Shown here: positions 52,554-62,083 of the stretch, piece after piece
Layout of the letters: every line of letters starts with the position of its first letter
Numbering within the stretch: the stretch's first letter is position 1
DNA from: Umezawaea sp049997955
GTDB taxonomy: Bacteria; Actinomycetota; Actinomycetes; Mycobacteriales; Pseudonocardiaceae
Length of the DNA stretch: 64,000 bases
Assembly (NCBI GenBank): GCA_049997955.1
Contig: JAEBDY010000015.1
Span: 186,001 to 250,000 of the forward strand
Reading direction: 5' to 3'
Notes under the pieces: generated by a model
The model's input: only the letters and a program-made list of their open reading frames with translations
What the model was told of the DNA's origin: nothing
Databases searched by the model: none
Program-made: the position numbers and the translations under genes

Positions 52554-52730
52554 TCAGTCCTTGCGAAAAGCGTCCTTGACCTTCTCGCCTGCCTGCTTGA
52601 GGGAGCCCGTTGCCCGCTCGGCGCGACCCTCGGCCTGCCACTGCTCGTTGTCGGTGGCGTCCCCGATCGCTTCCTTGGCCCGCCCCTTGAGTTCCTCGGC
52701 CTTGTTGCTGATCTTGTCCTCGGCACCCAT
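52554..52730 (-). CDS. CsbD family stress protein
   Basis: 58 residues, highly charged, with the CsbD core KAEELKGRAKEAIGDATDNE and a second half EGRAERATGSLKQAGEKVKD. CsbD-like proteins are general-stress, sigma-B-dependent proteins of unknown activity. ATG at 52730 has GAGAGG before it. A sigma-B-like promoter lies 38-63 bp upstream, which fits that control and ties it to the partner-switching genes at 17-30 kb. Confidence 0.9.
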   Translation of the reverse strand: MGAEDKISNKAEELKGRAKEAIGDATDNEQWQAEGRAERATGSLKQAGEKVKDAFRKD

Positions 52731-52768
52731 GGCCGTTCCTCTCCGTAGACGGTAGGTCTGCCCCTCGG

Positions 52769-52793
52769 GTACCCGTACCGCCCGGAGGTAAAC
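52769..52793 (-). promoter_or_regulatory. Sigma-B-type promoter of csbD
   Basis: On the minus strand GTTTAC (52793-52788), 13 bp, GGGTAC (52774-52769), near the stress sigma consensus GTTT-N14/15-GGGTAT. Confidence 0.7.
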
Positions 52794-53002
52794 AGCGATC
52801 GGCCGGTGTACTACGGTGATCGTTAGCGGTTGAAAAGCCAGCCGCAAGCCATCGGGTGTCCTCTCCGGAGGGCACCCGTGTCAGCGAGGGGCGACGGCAA
52901 CGTGCCGACGTCGCGCGGTGGGCTTGCCCTGAGCTTTCCGCTGTCCGTCTCCCGCGTCCTGGCATGGCTTCCTGTGTCCCGACGTGCGAGAGGAGCCCGA
53001 CC

Positions 53003-53503
53003 GTGGTCGGGGAAAACGGCCAGGCGGACCCGCTCAGCGCGCGGATCGCCGGCCTGGAGGCCGAAGTCGCAGGCCTGCGCAAGGCGTTGCAGACCCGCAC
53101 GGTGATCGGCCAGGCCACGGGCTTGATCGCGGCTGTCCAGGGCCTCACCCCGCAGCAGGGCTTCCAGCTGCTCGTCCGGATGTCGCAGCACCACAACGTG
53201 AAGCTGCACTCGATCGCGGTGAAGCTCGTCGACCTGGCGGGTGAACTCGGGCCCCGGCAGGCCGTGCGCTCGGTGCACCTGCCCGTCGAGCCGCACGAGC
53301 GGATCGAGGAACCGCAGTGGCCCGGTGCCGACGTCGTGGACGCCGCGCGCCAACTCGTCGCCGCGCACGAGGCGGCGCACCGCTTGGACGGTGCGCCCGC
53401 CGACGTGCGAAGACAGTTGGCCGACGAGTTGACGTTGGCCGGTCAGCTGTTGGCGGAACGGCTCGCGGACGTGGGTTGGCTGGACGACGAGCCGGTCGCC
53501 TGA
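53003..53503 (+). CDS. ANTAR domain RNA-binding antiterminator-like protein
   Basis: 166 residues. A short N-terminal coiled segment (DPLSARIAGLEAEVAGLRKA) then the three-helix ANTAR domain (TRTVIGQATGLIAAVQGLTP, QQGFQLLVRMSQHHNVKLHS), and a C-terminal extension without known domain. ANTAR proteins bind paired hairpins in nascent RNA and prevent termination. GTG at 53003 has GAGGAG before it. Its last 61 bp overlap the end of treZ tail to tail. Confidence 0.87.
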   Translation: MVGENGQADPLSARIAGLEAEVAGLRKALQTRTVIGQATGLIAAVQGLTPQQGFQLLVRMSQHHNVKLHSIAVKLVDLAGELGPRQAVRSVHLPVEPHERIEEPQWPGADVVDAARQLVAAHEAAHRLDGAPADVRRQLADELTLAGQLLAERLADVGWLDDEPVA

Positions 53504-55203
53504 ACGATCGCGAACGACTCGGCGGGCAGGCGGATCGCCTGCCCCACGAGCGCCACGTCACCGGAGGCGAGCAGCACCCGGCCCCCGTCGGTGGCCAGCG
53601 ACTGGGTGACCGCGGTGGAGCCGAGGTTGCACACCAGCCGCAGGTCGCCGCGCCGCAGCACGAGGACCGAGCCGACCTGTTCGACGGCGAACTCGTCCAA
53701 CCGGGGATCAGCGAGTTCGGGGTGGTCCCGGCGCAGCGCGATGAGCGACCGGTACAGGTCGAGCACGTCGCGGTGGTCGGGCTTTTCCACCTCGGACCAG
53801 AGCAGCTTCGACCGCTCGACCGTCGCCGGGTCCATCGGGTCCGGCACCTCCGCCTCGCCCCAGCCGTGCGCGCCGAACTCGCGGCGCCGCCCGGTGCGGA
53901 CGGCGTCCGCCAGGTCGGGGTTGGGGAACGACGCGAAGAACTGCCACGGCGTGCTCGCGGCCCACTCCTCCCCCATGAAGATCATCGGGGTGTACGGCGA
54001 GCAGAACAGGATGGCCGCGCCGCACGCCAGCAGACCCGGCGACACGGACGCCGACATCCGGTCGCCGGTGGCGCGGTTGCCGATCTGGTCGTGGTTCTGC
54101 AGGTACGCCAGGAACCGGTAGCCGGGCAGCACGCGGGTGTCGACCGGACGGCCGTGCGCGCGGCCGCGGAACGACGACCAGGTGCCCGCGTGGAAGAACG
54201 CCTCGCGCAGCGTCCTGGCCAGCGCGCCCGGTTCGGCGAAGTCGGCGTAGTAGCCGTGGGTCTCCCCCGTCAGCGCCACGTGCAGGCAGTGGTGCAGGTC
54301 GTCCGACCACTGCGCCTGCAGGCCGTACCCGCCGCCTTCCCGCGCGGTCACGAGCTTCGCGTCGTTGAGGTCCGACTCGGCGATCAGCGTCAACGGCCGC
54401 CCGAGCCCCGCCGAGAGGGCGTCGACCTCGACGGCCAACTCCTCCAGCAGGTGCGTCGCGCGGTGGTCGATCAGCGCGTGCACGGCGTCGAGCCGCAGCC
54501 CGTCGACGTGGAAGTCCCGCAGCCAGCCGAGGGCGTTGTCGACCACGTACCGGCGGACCTCGTCCGAGCCGGGCCCGTCGAGGTTGAGACCGGGGCCCCA
54601 GTCGTTGCTGCCCGCGAAGTACGGCCCGAACAGGCCCAGGTACGCGCCCGATGGCCCGAGGTGGTTGTAGACCACGTCGAGCAGCACGCCCAAACCCTTG
54701 GCGTGGCAGGCTTGCACGAACCGCTTGAACGCGTCCGGGCCGCCGTAGGGCTCGTGCACCGCGCCCCACAGCACCCCGTCGTAGCCCCAGCCCGCGGTGC
54801 CGTCGAAGGAGTTCACCGGCAGCACCTCGACCAGCGTGACGCCGAGGTCCACCAGGTGGTCGAGCTTGCCGATGGCCGAGTCCAGCGTGCCCTCGGGGGT
54901 GAACGTGCCGATGTGCAGCTCGTAGACCACACCGCCCGGCAGCGCTCGCCCGGTCCAGCCGTCGTCGGTCCACTCGAACGCGGAGTGGTCGTACCGGCGC
55001 GACGGCCCGTGCACCCCTTGCGGCTGCCACAGCGACCGCGGGTCCGGCAGCGCTTTGTCCGAGTCGTCCAGCAGGAACGCGTAGTCGGCGCCGTCGACGG
55101 CAGCGGACCACCACCCCTCGGCACCCGCCGTCATGTCGTGGTCGACCCCGTCCACGCGCACGCGAACCCGCTCCGCCCTGGGAGCCCACACGGTGAAGGT
55201 CAC
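53443..55203 (-). CDS. treZ: Malto-oligosyltrehalose trehalohydrolase
   Basis: 586 residues, GH13. Releases trehalose from maltooligosyltrehalose. Seen: N-terminal beta domain (FTVWAPRAERVRVRVDGVDH), GWGYDGVLWGAVHEPYGGPD, nucleophile Asp in DGLRLDAVHAL, Glu in LIAESDLND, and Asp in LQNHDQIGN. GTG at 55203 overlaps the treY stop as GTGA. The last residues (GSSSSQPTSASRSANS) extend beyond the usual end and lie over the ANTAR gene. Confidence 0.94.
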   Translation of the reverse strand: MTFTVWAPRAERVRVRVDGVDHDMTAGAEGWWSAAVDGADYAFLLDDSDKALPDPRSLWQPQGVHGPSRRYDHSAFEWTDDGWTGRALPGGVVYELHIGTFTPEGTLDSAIGKLDHLVDLGVTLVEVLPVNSFDGTAGWGYDGVLWGAVHEPYGGPDAFKRFVQACHAKGLGVLLDVVYNHLGPSGAYLGLFGPYFAGSNDWGPGLNLDGPGSDEVRRYVVDNALGWLRDFHVDGLRLDAVHALIDHRATHLLEELAVEVDALSAGLGRPLTLIAESDLNDAKLVTAREGGGYGLQAQWSDDLHHCLHVALTGETHGYYADFAEPGALARTLREAFFHAGTWSSFRGRAHGRPVDTRVLPGYRFLAYLQNHDQIGNRATGDRMSASVSPGLLACGAAILFCSPYTPMIFMGEEWAASTPWQFFASFPNPDLADAVRTGRRREFGAHGWGEAEVPDPMDPATVERSKLLWSEVEKPDHRDVLDLYRSLIALRRDHPELADPRLDEFAVEQVGSVLVLRRGDLRLVCNLGSTAVTQSLATDGGRVLLASGDVALVGQAIRLPAESFAIVQATGSSSSQPTSASRSANS

Positions 55204-57398
55204 GGGGTCTCCCGCACCAGCAGCGCGACCGGGTACCGCTTCAGCAGGCCGGCCACCGAGGTGCCCGCCTGCCGCCCGTTCAGCACGTCCGTCCACTCCC
55301 CCGGCGGCAGCGGCAGCACGGTGTCGCGCCACCCGCCGGACGCGGCGAGCCCCAGCGGCAGCCGCGTCGCGACCACCACGAGGTCCGGCGACCGGTGGTA
55401 CGCCACGACGTGGTCGGCCGCGACCCCTTCGGCGTGCAGCGCGCGGTAGCCGCGGAACAGCTCCGGCCGGTTCCGGCGCAGGCGCAGGGCCCGTTGCACG
55501 ACCAGGAGCTTGGCCGCGCCCGTGTCGTCGACCTCGGGCAGCCACCAGTCCTCGATGCGGGCCAGCAGTTCCCGCCGGACGGCGTAGTCCACCGGCCGCC
55601 GGTTGTCCGGGTCGACCAGGGACAGGTCCCACAGCTCGGTGCCCTGGTAGACGTCCGGCACACCGGGCGAGGTGAGCTGCACCAGCTTCTGCCCCAGCGC
55701 GTTCGACCAGCCCGCGTCGCGGATCCGGCCGACGAACGCCTCGATCTCGCCGCGGGTCACGGCGTCGCCGAGCACCTGCTCCGGCCACGCCGCCACGGCG
55801 GCCTCGAACTCCTCGTCGTGGTCGACCCACGTCGTGCGGAGCTTCGACTCCTTCGCGGCCTTGTCCAGGTAGTCGCGCAGGCGGTCGGGGCCGATCGGCC
55901 ACGCGCCCACGATCGTCTGCCACGCCAGCAGGTTCAGCGACGGCTCGTCGATGCCGTGCCGCTTGGTCCACTCCCGCACCAGGCCGCCGAACTCCTCCGG
56001 CAGCTCGGACAGCACGGCCAGCCGGGCCCGCACGTCCTCCGAGCGCTTGGTGTCGTGCGTGGACAACGTCGTCATCGACTCCGGCAGCGCCGCGTCCCGT
56101 TGCGCCGCAAGGGTGTGGAACTCCTCCACCGGCACGCCGAAGCGGTCCGGCGCGCCGCCGACCTCGTTGAGCGCGGCGAACCGGGTGTACCGGTAGAACG
56201 CGGTGTCCTCGGTGCCCTTGGCGACGACCATGCCGGACGTCTGCTGGATCCGGGTGGCCAGTTCGCCGTCGGGATCGGCGCGGACCTGCTCGTCCAGCGC
56301 CTCGGAACCCTTCACCCGCGCCACGGCGGTCGCCCAGTTCTCCCCGCCCTCCGGCAGGTACGAGCGGTAGACGGGGAAGTTGACCATGACCCCGGCCACC
56401 GCGGCCTCGGCGTCCGCCCGGTCCACGCCCTGGACGAGCGCGCCGATCCTGCGGACCTCGGCCCGCAGGATCGAATCGGTCACCAGGGTGCGGCACGCGT
56501 GCTCGACGGCCTCGAAGTCGGTCTCCTGGCCCAGTTCCGCTGCCAGCTCGGTGAAACGCTCCTCGGCGCTCGGGTCCACGAAGATCCCGCAGACCTCGCG
56601 CAGCGCGTCGTACCCGGTGGTGCCCTCGACCGGCCAGCTCGCCGGCAGCGGTTCGCCGACGCCGAGGATCTTCTCGGCCACGATCCAGACGCCCGACCGC
56701 TCCTTGAGCCTGCGGAAGTACCCGCCGGGGTCGGCGAGGCCGTCCGGGTGATCGACCCGCAGGCCGGTCACCTGGCCCGCCGCGACCCAGCGCAGCACCT
56801 CGTCGTGCGTGGCGTCGAAGACCTCCGGGTCCTCGACGCGCACCGCGGCGAGCGTGGTGATGTCGAAGAACCGCCGGTAGTTCAGCTCCTCGTTGGCGCG
56901 CCGCCAGTGCACGAGCCGGTAGTGCTCCGACACCGGCAGGCGGTGGTCGTAGTACGTGACCACGTCGCCCTCGGTCGTGGGCTCGCCCTCGTCGCCGAGG
57001 ATGGGCACCAGGACCGGGCCCGCGGCCCAGTCGATGTCGAAGTACTTGGCGTAGCGGGACTCCTGGCCGTGCTTGAGCACGTCCCACCACCACGGGTCGG
57101 TCTCCGGCACGGCGACCGACATGTGGTTGGGCACGATGTCGAGCACGAAGCCGAGCCCCGCGGCGGACACCTTCTCGCTCAGCGCCAGCCGACCCTCCTC
57201 CCCGCCCAGGTCCGGGCGGGCGCGGGTCGGGTCCACGACGTCGTAGCCGTGCGTGGAACCCGGTGCGGCGTCGAGGATCGGGGACGCGTAGACCGCGCCC
57301 ACGCCGAGCCGCTCGAGGTAGTCGACCACCTCGGCGGCATCGGCGAAGACGAAGCCCGGTCGCAGTTGCAGCCGGTAGGTGGAGCTCGGCGCGGTCAT
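55200..57398 (-). CDS. treY: Malto-oligosyltrehalose synthase
   Basis: 732 residues, GH13. Rearranges the reducing end of maltodextrin to an alpha,alpha-1,1 trehalosyl end. Seen: STYRLQLRPGFVFADAAEVV, YASPILDAAPGSTHGYDVVD, catalytic Asp in GLRVDHPDGL, Glu in WIVAEKIL, and Asp in TLSTHDTKRSED. ATGA overlap with treX on its 5' side and GTGA with treZ. The TreXYZ route makes trehalose from glycogen. Confidence 0.95.
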   Translation of the reverse strand: MTAPSSTYRLQLRPGFVFADAAEVVDYLERLGVGAVYASPILDAAPGSTHGYDVVDPTRARPDLGGEEGRLALSEKVSAAGLGFVLDIVPNHMSVAVPETDPWWWDVLKHGQESRYAKYFDIDWAAGPVLVPILGDEGEPTTEGDVVTYYDHRLPVSEHYRLVHWRRANEELNYRRFFDITTLAAVRVEDPEVFDATHDEVLRWVAAGQVTGLRVDHPDGLADPGGYFRRLKERSGVWIVAEKILGVGEPLPASWPVEGTTGYDALREVCGIFVDPSAEERFTELAAELGQETDFEAVEHACRTLVTDSILRAEVRRIGALVQGVDRADAEAAVAGVMVNFPVYRSYLPEGGENWATAVARVKGSEALDEQVRADPDGELATRIQQTSGMVVAKGTEDTAFYRYTRFAALNEVGGAPDRFGVPVEEFHTLAAQRDAALPESMTTLSTHDTKRSEDVRARLAVLSELPEEFGGLVREWTKRHGIDEPSLNLLAWQTIVGAWPIGPDRLRDYLDKAAKESKLRTTWVDHDEEFEAAVAAWPEQVLGDAVTRGEIEAFVGRIRDAGWSNALGQKLVQLTSPGVPDVYQGTELWDLSLVDPDNRRPVDYAVRRELLARIEDWWLPEVDDTGAAKLLVVQRALRLRRNRPELFRGYRALHAEGVAADHVVAYHRSPDLVVVATRLPLGLAASGGWRDTVLPLPPGEWTDVLNGRQAGTSVAGLLKRYPVALLVRETP

Positions 57399-59518
57399 TC
57401 GCCGCCCGTCCGCTGGAGCACCACCAGTGAGCGCGCCACCAGCGTGAGGTTGCCGGCCGCGGGGATGGGCTCACCCAGCTCGGGGATCTGGACCGCGCCG
57501 GTGGCCGTGTCGACCACGACCGTCCACTGCGGACCGTAGCTCTCGTCCGGCAGCGTCACCTCGATGTCCTCGTGGTGGGCGTTGAACGCCAGCAGGAACG
57601 AGTCGTCCACGACGCGCATGCCGCGCTGGTCGAGGTCCGGGATGCCCTCGCCGTTGAGGAAGGCGATGACGCAGCGGCCGAAGCCCGAATCCCAGTCCTG
57701 TTCGGTCATCTCCTCGCCCGAAGGCGTGAACCAGGCGATGTCGCGGAGGTCGTCGCCGCTGCGGATCGGCTTGCCCGCGAAGAAGCGGCGGCGGCGCAGC
57801 ACCGGGTGCTGCTTGCGGAACGCCGTCAGCGCGCCGGTGAACTCGATGAGGTCGGCGTTCTCCTCGGCCAGCTTCCAGTCGACCCAGGAGAGCTCGTTGT
57901 CCTGGCAGTACACGTTGTTGTTGCCCTGCTGGGTGCGGCCGAACTCGTCGCCGTGCAGCAGCATCGGGACACCCTGCGAGAGCAGCATCGTCGCGAGCAG
58001 GTTGCGCCGCTGGCGCGCCCGCAGCTCCAGGACCTCCGGGTCGTCCGTCGGGCCCTCGACGCCGCAGTTCCACGAGCGGTTGTCGTCGGCGCCGTCACGG
58101 CCGTCCTCGCCGTTGGCCATGTTGTGCTTGTCGTTGTAGGACACGAGGTCGTTCAACGTGAAGCCGTCATGCGCGGTCACGAAGTTGATCGACGCGTAGG
58201 GCCTGCGGCCGTCCTGCTGGTACAGGTCCGACGAGCCGGTGACGCGCGAGGCGAACTCGCCCAGCGTCGCGGGCTCACCGCGCCAGAAGTCGCGCACGGT
58301 GTCGCGGTACTTGCCGTTCCACTCCGTCCACAGGGGAGGGAAGTTGCCGACCTGGTAGCCACCGGGGCCGACGTCCCACGGCTCGGCGATCAGCTTCACC
58401 TGGCTGACCACCGGGTCCTGCTGGACGAGGTCGAAGAACGTGGACAGCCGGTCCACGTCGTAGAACTCGCGGGCCAGTGTCGCCGCGAGGTCGAAGCGGA
58501 AGCCGTCCACGTGCATCTCGGTGACCCAGTAGCGCAGCGAGTCCATGATGAGCTGCAACGTGTGCGGGCTGCGCACGTTCAGCGAGTTGCCGGTGCCCGT
58601 GTAGTCCATGTAGAACTGCTTGTCGTCCTCGACCAGGCGGTAGTACGCCTCGTTGTCGATGCCGCGCATGGACAGGGTCGGCCCGAGGTGGTTGCCCTCG
58701 GCGGTGTGGTTGTAGACGACGTCGAGGATGACCTCGATGTTCGCCTCGTGCAGGGCGCGGACCATGCCCTTGAACTCCTGCACCTGGTTCGCCTGGTCCG
58801 GCATCGCGGCGTACAGGTCGTGCGGGGCGAAGAAGCCGATGGTGTTGTAGCCCCAGTAGTTGCGCAGGCCCTGCTCGGCCAGCCCGTGGTCGGTGATGAA
58901 CTGGTGCACGGGCATCAGTTCGATCGCCGTCACGCCGAGCTTGGTGAGGTGGTCGATGACCACCGGGTGCGCGATGCCCGCGTACGTGCCGCGCAGGCGT
59001 TGCGGGATCTCCGGGTGGTTCATCGTCAGGCCGCGCACGTGGGCCTCGTAGATCACCGACTCGTTGTACGGCGTCTTCGGCGCGCGGTCGTTCGACCAGT
59101 CGAAGAACGGGCTCACCACGACCGCTTTCGGCACGTAGGCGGCCGAGTCCTGGTCGTTGCGCTGGTCGGGGTCACCGAACTGGTACCCGAACAGCGACTC
59201 GTCCCACTCCACGCCGTTCGAGATGGCCTTGGCGTACGGGTCGATCAGCAGCTTGTTCGGGTTGCAGCGCGGGCCGTGCTCCGGCTCGTACGGCCCGTGC
59301 ACCCGGTAGCCGTAGTGCTGGCCGGGGCCGACGCCGATCAGGTAGCCGTGGTGGACGAAACCGTCGACCTCCGGCAGCCTGACGCGTGTCTCCTTGCCCT
59401 CGTCGTCGTAGAGGCACAACTCGACTTCGGAGGCCACCTCCGAGAAGAGGGCGAAGTTGGTACCGACGCCGTCGTACGTGGCGCCGAGTGGGTAGGGGGT
59501 TCCTGGCCAGGGCCGCAA
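57395..59518 (-). CDS. treX: Glycogen debranching enzyme
   Basis: 707 residues, GH13 isoamylase type (GlgX/TreX). Cuts alpha-1,6 branches so that TreY can act on linear chains. Seen: N-terminal PYPLGATYDGVGTNFALFSE (CBM48), nucleophile Asp in VDGFRFDLA, Glu in LIAEPWD, Asp in TAHDGFT. TTG at 59518 is chosen: GAGGAG stands six bases before it and the MRPWPGTPYPLG N terminus is conserved. First gene of a fully overlapped treX-treY-treZ operon. Confidence 0.95.
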   Translation of the reverse strand: MRPWPGTPYPLGATYDGVGTNFALFSEVASEVELCLYDDEGKETRVRLPEVDGFVHHGYLIGVGPGQHYGYRVHGPYEPEHGPRCNPNKLLIDPYAKAISNGVEWDESLFGYQFGDPDQRNDQDSAAYVPKAVVVSPFFDWSNDRAPKTPYNESVIYEAHVRGLTMNHPEIPQRLRGTYAGIAHPVVIDHLTKLGVTAIELMPVHQFITDHGLAEQGLRNYWGYNTIGFFAPHDLYAAMPDQANQVQEFKGMVRALHEANIEVILDVVYNHTAEGNHLGPTLSMRGIDNEAYYRLVEDDKQFYMDYTGTGNSLNVRSPHTLQLIMDSLRYWVTEMHVDGFRFDLAATLAREFYDVDRLSTFFDLVQQDPVVSQVKLIAEPWDVGPGGYQVGNFPPLWTEWNGKYRDTVRDFWRGEPATLGEFASRVTGSSDLYQQDGRRPYASINFVTAHDGFTLNDLVSYNDKHNMANGEDGRDGADDNRSWNCGVEGPTDDPEVLELRARQRRNLLATMLLSQGVPMLLHGDEFGRTQQGNNNVYCQDNELSWVDWKLAEENADLIEFTGALTAFRKQHPVLRRRRFFAGKPIRSGDDLRDIAWFTPSGEEMTEQDWDSGFGRCVIAFLNGEGIPDLDQRGMRVVDDSFLLAFNAHHEDIEVTLPDESYGPQWTVVVDTATGAVQIPELGEPIPAAGNLTLVARSLVVLQRTGGE

Positions 59519-59622
59519 CTAGATCTCCTCAGCAGGCAACCCGGTCCTTCCGAGCCGACGGGGTCGACGTGGGAGGGCCGGGAGCGTGGCGGTCTTGGTG
59601 GGGTTCGGCTACCCGAGTCCGT

Positions 59623-59961
59623 TCAGGACCGCTGGGCGTTCGCGCGGACCAGTTGGCCGCGCGCGGCTACGAGGAGGATTCGCGCCTCCTGCAGTTCGCA
59701 GTACCGCAAGTGCTCGCACGCGGCTTCCGCGCAGGCCATGGCCTGCTCGAGCGCGCCGTCGGCACCGTGTTCGGTGCCGCGCAGCGCGGTGCGCAGCGAC
59801 TCCTCGGCCCGCAACGCCCCGGACACGGGGTCGGTCAGCACCGCCGGGCGGACCGCGGCGAGCACCTGCTCGACGGCGATCTCCAGGGCTTCAGTGGAGT
59901 GCACGGCGGTGACCAGATTTCCGGGCAAGGTACCCGTCCGGGATACGACCTCGGTGTTCAC
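59623..59961 (-). CDS. Hypothetical protein, helical
   Basis: 112 residues, not recognised. Predicted all-helical, with a Cys-rich stretch (MACAEAACEHLRYCELQEAR) and no membrane segment. GTG at 59961; GGAGG stands 12 bases upstream, a little far. It stands between malQ and treX on the same strand, so it may be part of the glycogen/trehalose group, but no function can be given. Confidence 0.65.
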   Translation of the reverse strand: MNTEVVSRTGTLPGNLVTAVHSTEALEIAVEQVLAAVRPAVLTDPVSGALRAEESLRTALRGTEHGADGALEQAMACAEAACEHLRYCELQEARILLVAARGQLVRANAQRS

Positions 59962-60064
59962 TGGGGATTGCCACCTCCAACCATTGGGCGGAACGCTCCT
60001 CGGGTGACGACTTGACGATACTCCGCGGCCGACTGACCCGCGGTAACGCGCTTGTTTCGGCTCA

Positions 60065-61957
60065 TCAGCCGGATCCTTCGGCCAGCGCGGCGACGACGGC
60101 GCGCACGTGTTCGTCGGCGAAGAACTCCTCCAGCGTCACGGGCAGCGGGATGCGCCAGTTGGGGTACTGGTCGACCGTGCCCGGCAGGTTCGGCTGCCGA
60201 ACCTCCCCGAGCGCGTCTTGCGGCGACGTCAGCAAAAGCACCGAAGGCGCCTTCGCGAGCAGGGTGTGGAACGCGGCGACGAGGTCATCCGTGGGCACAC
60301 CCTCCTGGGTCATCAACTCGACGAGCTGGTGGCGTTCCAGCTCCGCAGCGCTGTATTCCCCTTCGACCGGACCGTCAAACAACCCGAGTTCGGCGCGCAC
60401 GCGGACGTGCTCGGCGGCCAGGAACCCGGCCACCGTCGGCAGGTCGTGCGTCGAGATGCTGGCCATCGCCGACGACGTCCACTTCTCCGGCGGCACGAGC
60501 GGGTGGCCCGGCTCGTCGTAGTCGCGCTGGAACCACAGCACGGCGGAACTGAGCATGCCCCGGTCGTGCAGCGTCTCGGTGACCTGGTCCTCGACCGTGC
60601 CCAGGTCCTCGCCCACGACGACCGCGCCCGCCCGGTGCGCCTCCAGCGCCAGCACGCCGAGCATCGCCTCGGCGTCGTAGCGCACGTAGGTGCCCCGGCC
60701 CGGCGACTCGCCCGGCGGGATCCACCACAGCCGCCACAGCCCGGCGACGTGGTCGACCCGGATGCCGTCCGCGTGCCGCAGCACGCTGCGCAGCATCTCG
60801 CGGAACGGCGCGTAGCCCAGCGCGGCCAGCCGGTCCGGCCGCCACGGCGGGAGGCCCCAGTTCTGGCCCTGCTGGTTGAACGCGTCCGGCGGGGCGCCCA
60901 CGGTCACGTTCGGCGCGAACGTGCCGCGCTGCGCCCACGTGTCCGCGCCGCCGGGGTGCACGCCCACCGGGAGGTCGTGGATGACGCCGACGGCCATGCC
61001 GGACTCGTGCGCGGCCAGCCGCACGTCGTCGAGCTGGGCGCGGCACAGCTGCTGGAGCCAGGCGTGGAACGCGACCCGCTCCGGGTCGGCGAGCGCCGTC
61101 GCGGGGTCGCGCAGCGCCTCGGGCCAGGTCCGCCAGTCCGGGCCGTGCCGCTCGGCGAGCGCGCAGAACGTGGCGAAGTCGCGCAGCGCCGGGTCGGCGT
61201 CCAGGTCGACCCGGTCGTGGTGGTGCGGCCAGAGCAGCTCCAGCGCCGCGGCCTTCGCGCTCCACACGGCGTCGTAGTCGATCAGCTCGGTGTGGTTGTC
61301 CGGGCGCAGGGCCAGCACGGCCTCGCGGGTGCGCTGGTCGGCGTCGGCGTACGCGGCGGTCGCGGTGACCCGCAGGTAGATCGGGTTCTGGTAGCGGCGG
61401 CTCGCGGGCGAGTACGGCGAGCGCTCCACCGGGTGCGTCGGGCTGATCGCCTGCACCGGGTTGACCAGCAGCACGCCCGCGTCCAGTTCCACGCTGGAGC
61501 GCCGGGCGATCGTGGCGAGGTCGGCGTAGTCGCCCATCCCCCACGACTCCTCGGACCGCAGCGCGTAGAGCTGCACCATCCAGCCCCACGCCCTGGGCAC
61601 GGCGCGCAGCCGGTCCGGGGTCACGATGACCGTGGTCGCGCCGACCCGGTGGTAGCCCAGCGGCAGCGCGGCGGGCAGGTCGGCCTCCGTGCCGTCCTCC
61701 AGGACCGCGGTCGCCGGGTGGCCCAGGTCCAGCACGCGGCCCTCGCGGACCACGATCGTGGCGGGCAGGGCGTCCGGGGCGTCGGTGAGGGCGGCCAGCG
61801 CGGCGCGCACGGCCTCCGGGGTCGAGGCGTCGACGTCCAACTGGGCCAGCACCGCGACGACGACCTCGGGATCGACGTCGACCAGACGCTGCCCCGCGTC
61901 CTCGTACCGGGTGGCCACGCCGTGTGCCTCGGCCAGTGCGGCCAACTCGTCGTCCAC
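60065..61957 (-). CDS. malQ: 4-alpha-glucanotransferase (amylomaltase)
   Basis: 630 residues, GH77. Transfers maltosyl units between linear alpha-1,4 glucans. Seen: WGMGDYADLATIA, catalytic Asp in GIRVDHVAGLWRLWW, Glu in VVGEDLG, and Asp in SISTHDLPT. The N-terminal ~130 residues are an extra domain typical of actinobacterial and proteobacterial MalQ. GTG at 61957; ribosome site is weak. It lies upstream of the tre genes on the same strand and next to a LacI regulator. Confidence 0.94.
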   Translation of the reverse strand: MDDELAALAEAHGVATRYEDAGQRLVDVDPEVVVAVLAQLDVDASTPEAVRAALAALTDAPDALPATIVVREGRVLDLGHPATAVLEDGTEADLPAALPLGYHRVGATTVIVTPDRLRAVPRAWGWMVQLYALRSEESWGMGDYADLATIARRSSVELDAGVLLVNPVQAISPTHPVERSPYSPASRRYQNPIYLRVTATAAYADADQRTREAVLALRPDNHTELIDYDAVWSAKAAALELLWPHHHDRVDLDADPALRDFATFCALAERHGPDWRTWPEALRDPATALADPERVAFHAWLQQLCRAQLDDVRLAAHESGMAVGVIHDLPVGVHPGGADTWAQRGTFAPNVTVGAPPDAFNQQGQNWGLPPWRPDRLAALGYAPFREMLRSVLRHADGIRVDHVAGLWRLWWIPPGESPGRGTYVRYDAEAMLGVLALEAHRAGAVVVGEDLGTVEDQVTETLHDRGMLSSAVLWFQRDYDEPGHPLVPPEKWTSSAMASISTHDLPTVAGFLAAEHVRVRAELGLFDGPVEGEYSAAELERHQLVELMTQEGVPTDDLVAAFHTLLAKAPSVLLLTSPQDALGEVRQPNLPGTVDQYPNWRIPLPVTLEEFFADEHVRAVVAALAEGSG

Positions 61958-62083
61958 GCGGTCAGCTTTCTCTCATGGGTGCCGCGGAAGCCAGGGCGGC
62001 ACGGCCTGGTCACCCGAAGGGCGCAGGGAATTCAGTGCGTCGTGTCAGGCCGGACAGGTGGCGCCGGAAGCCGTGACGGTGCG

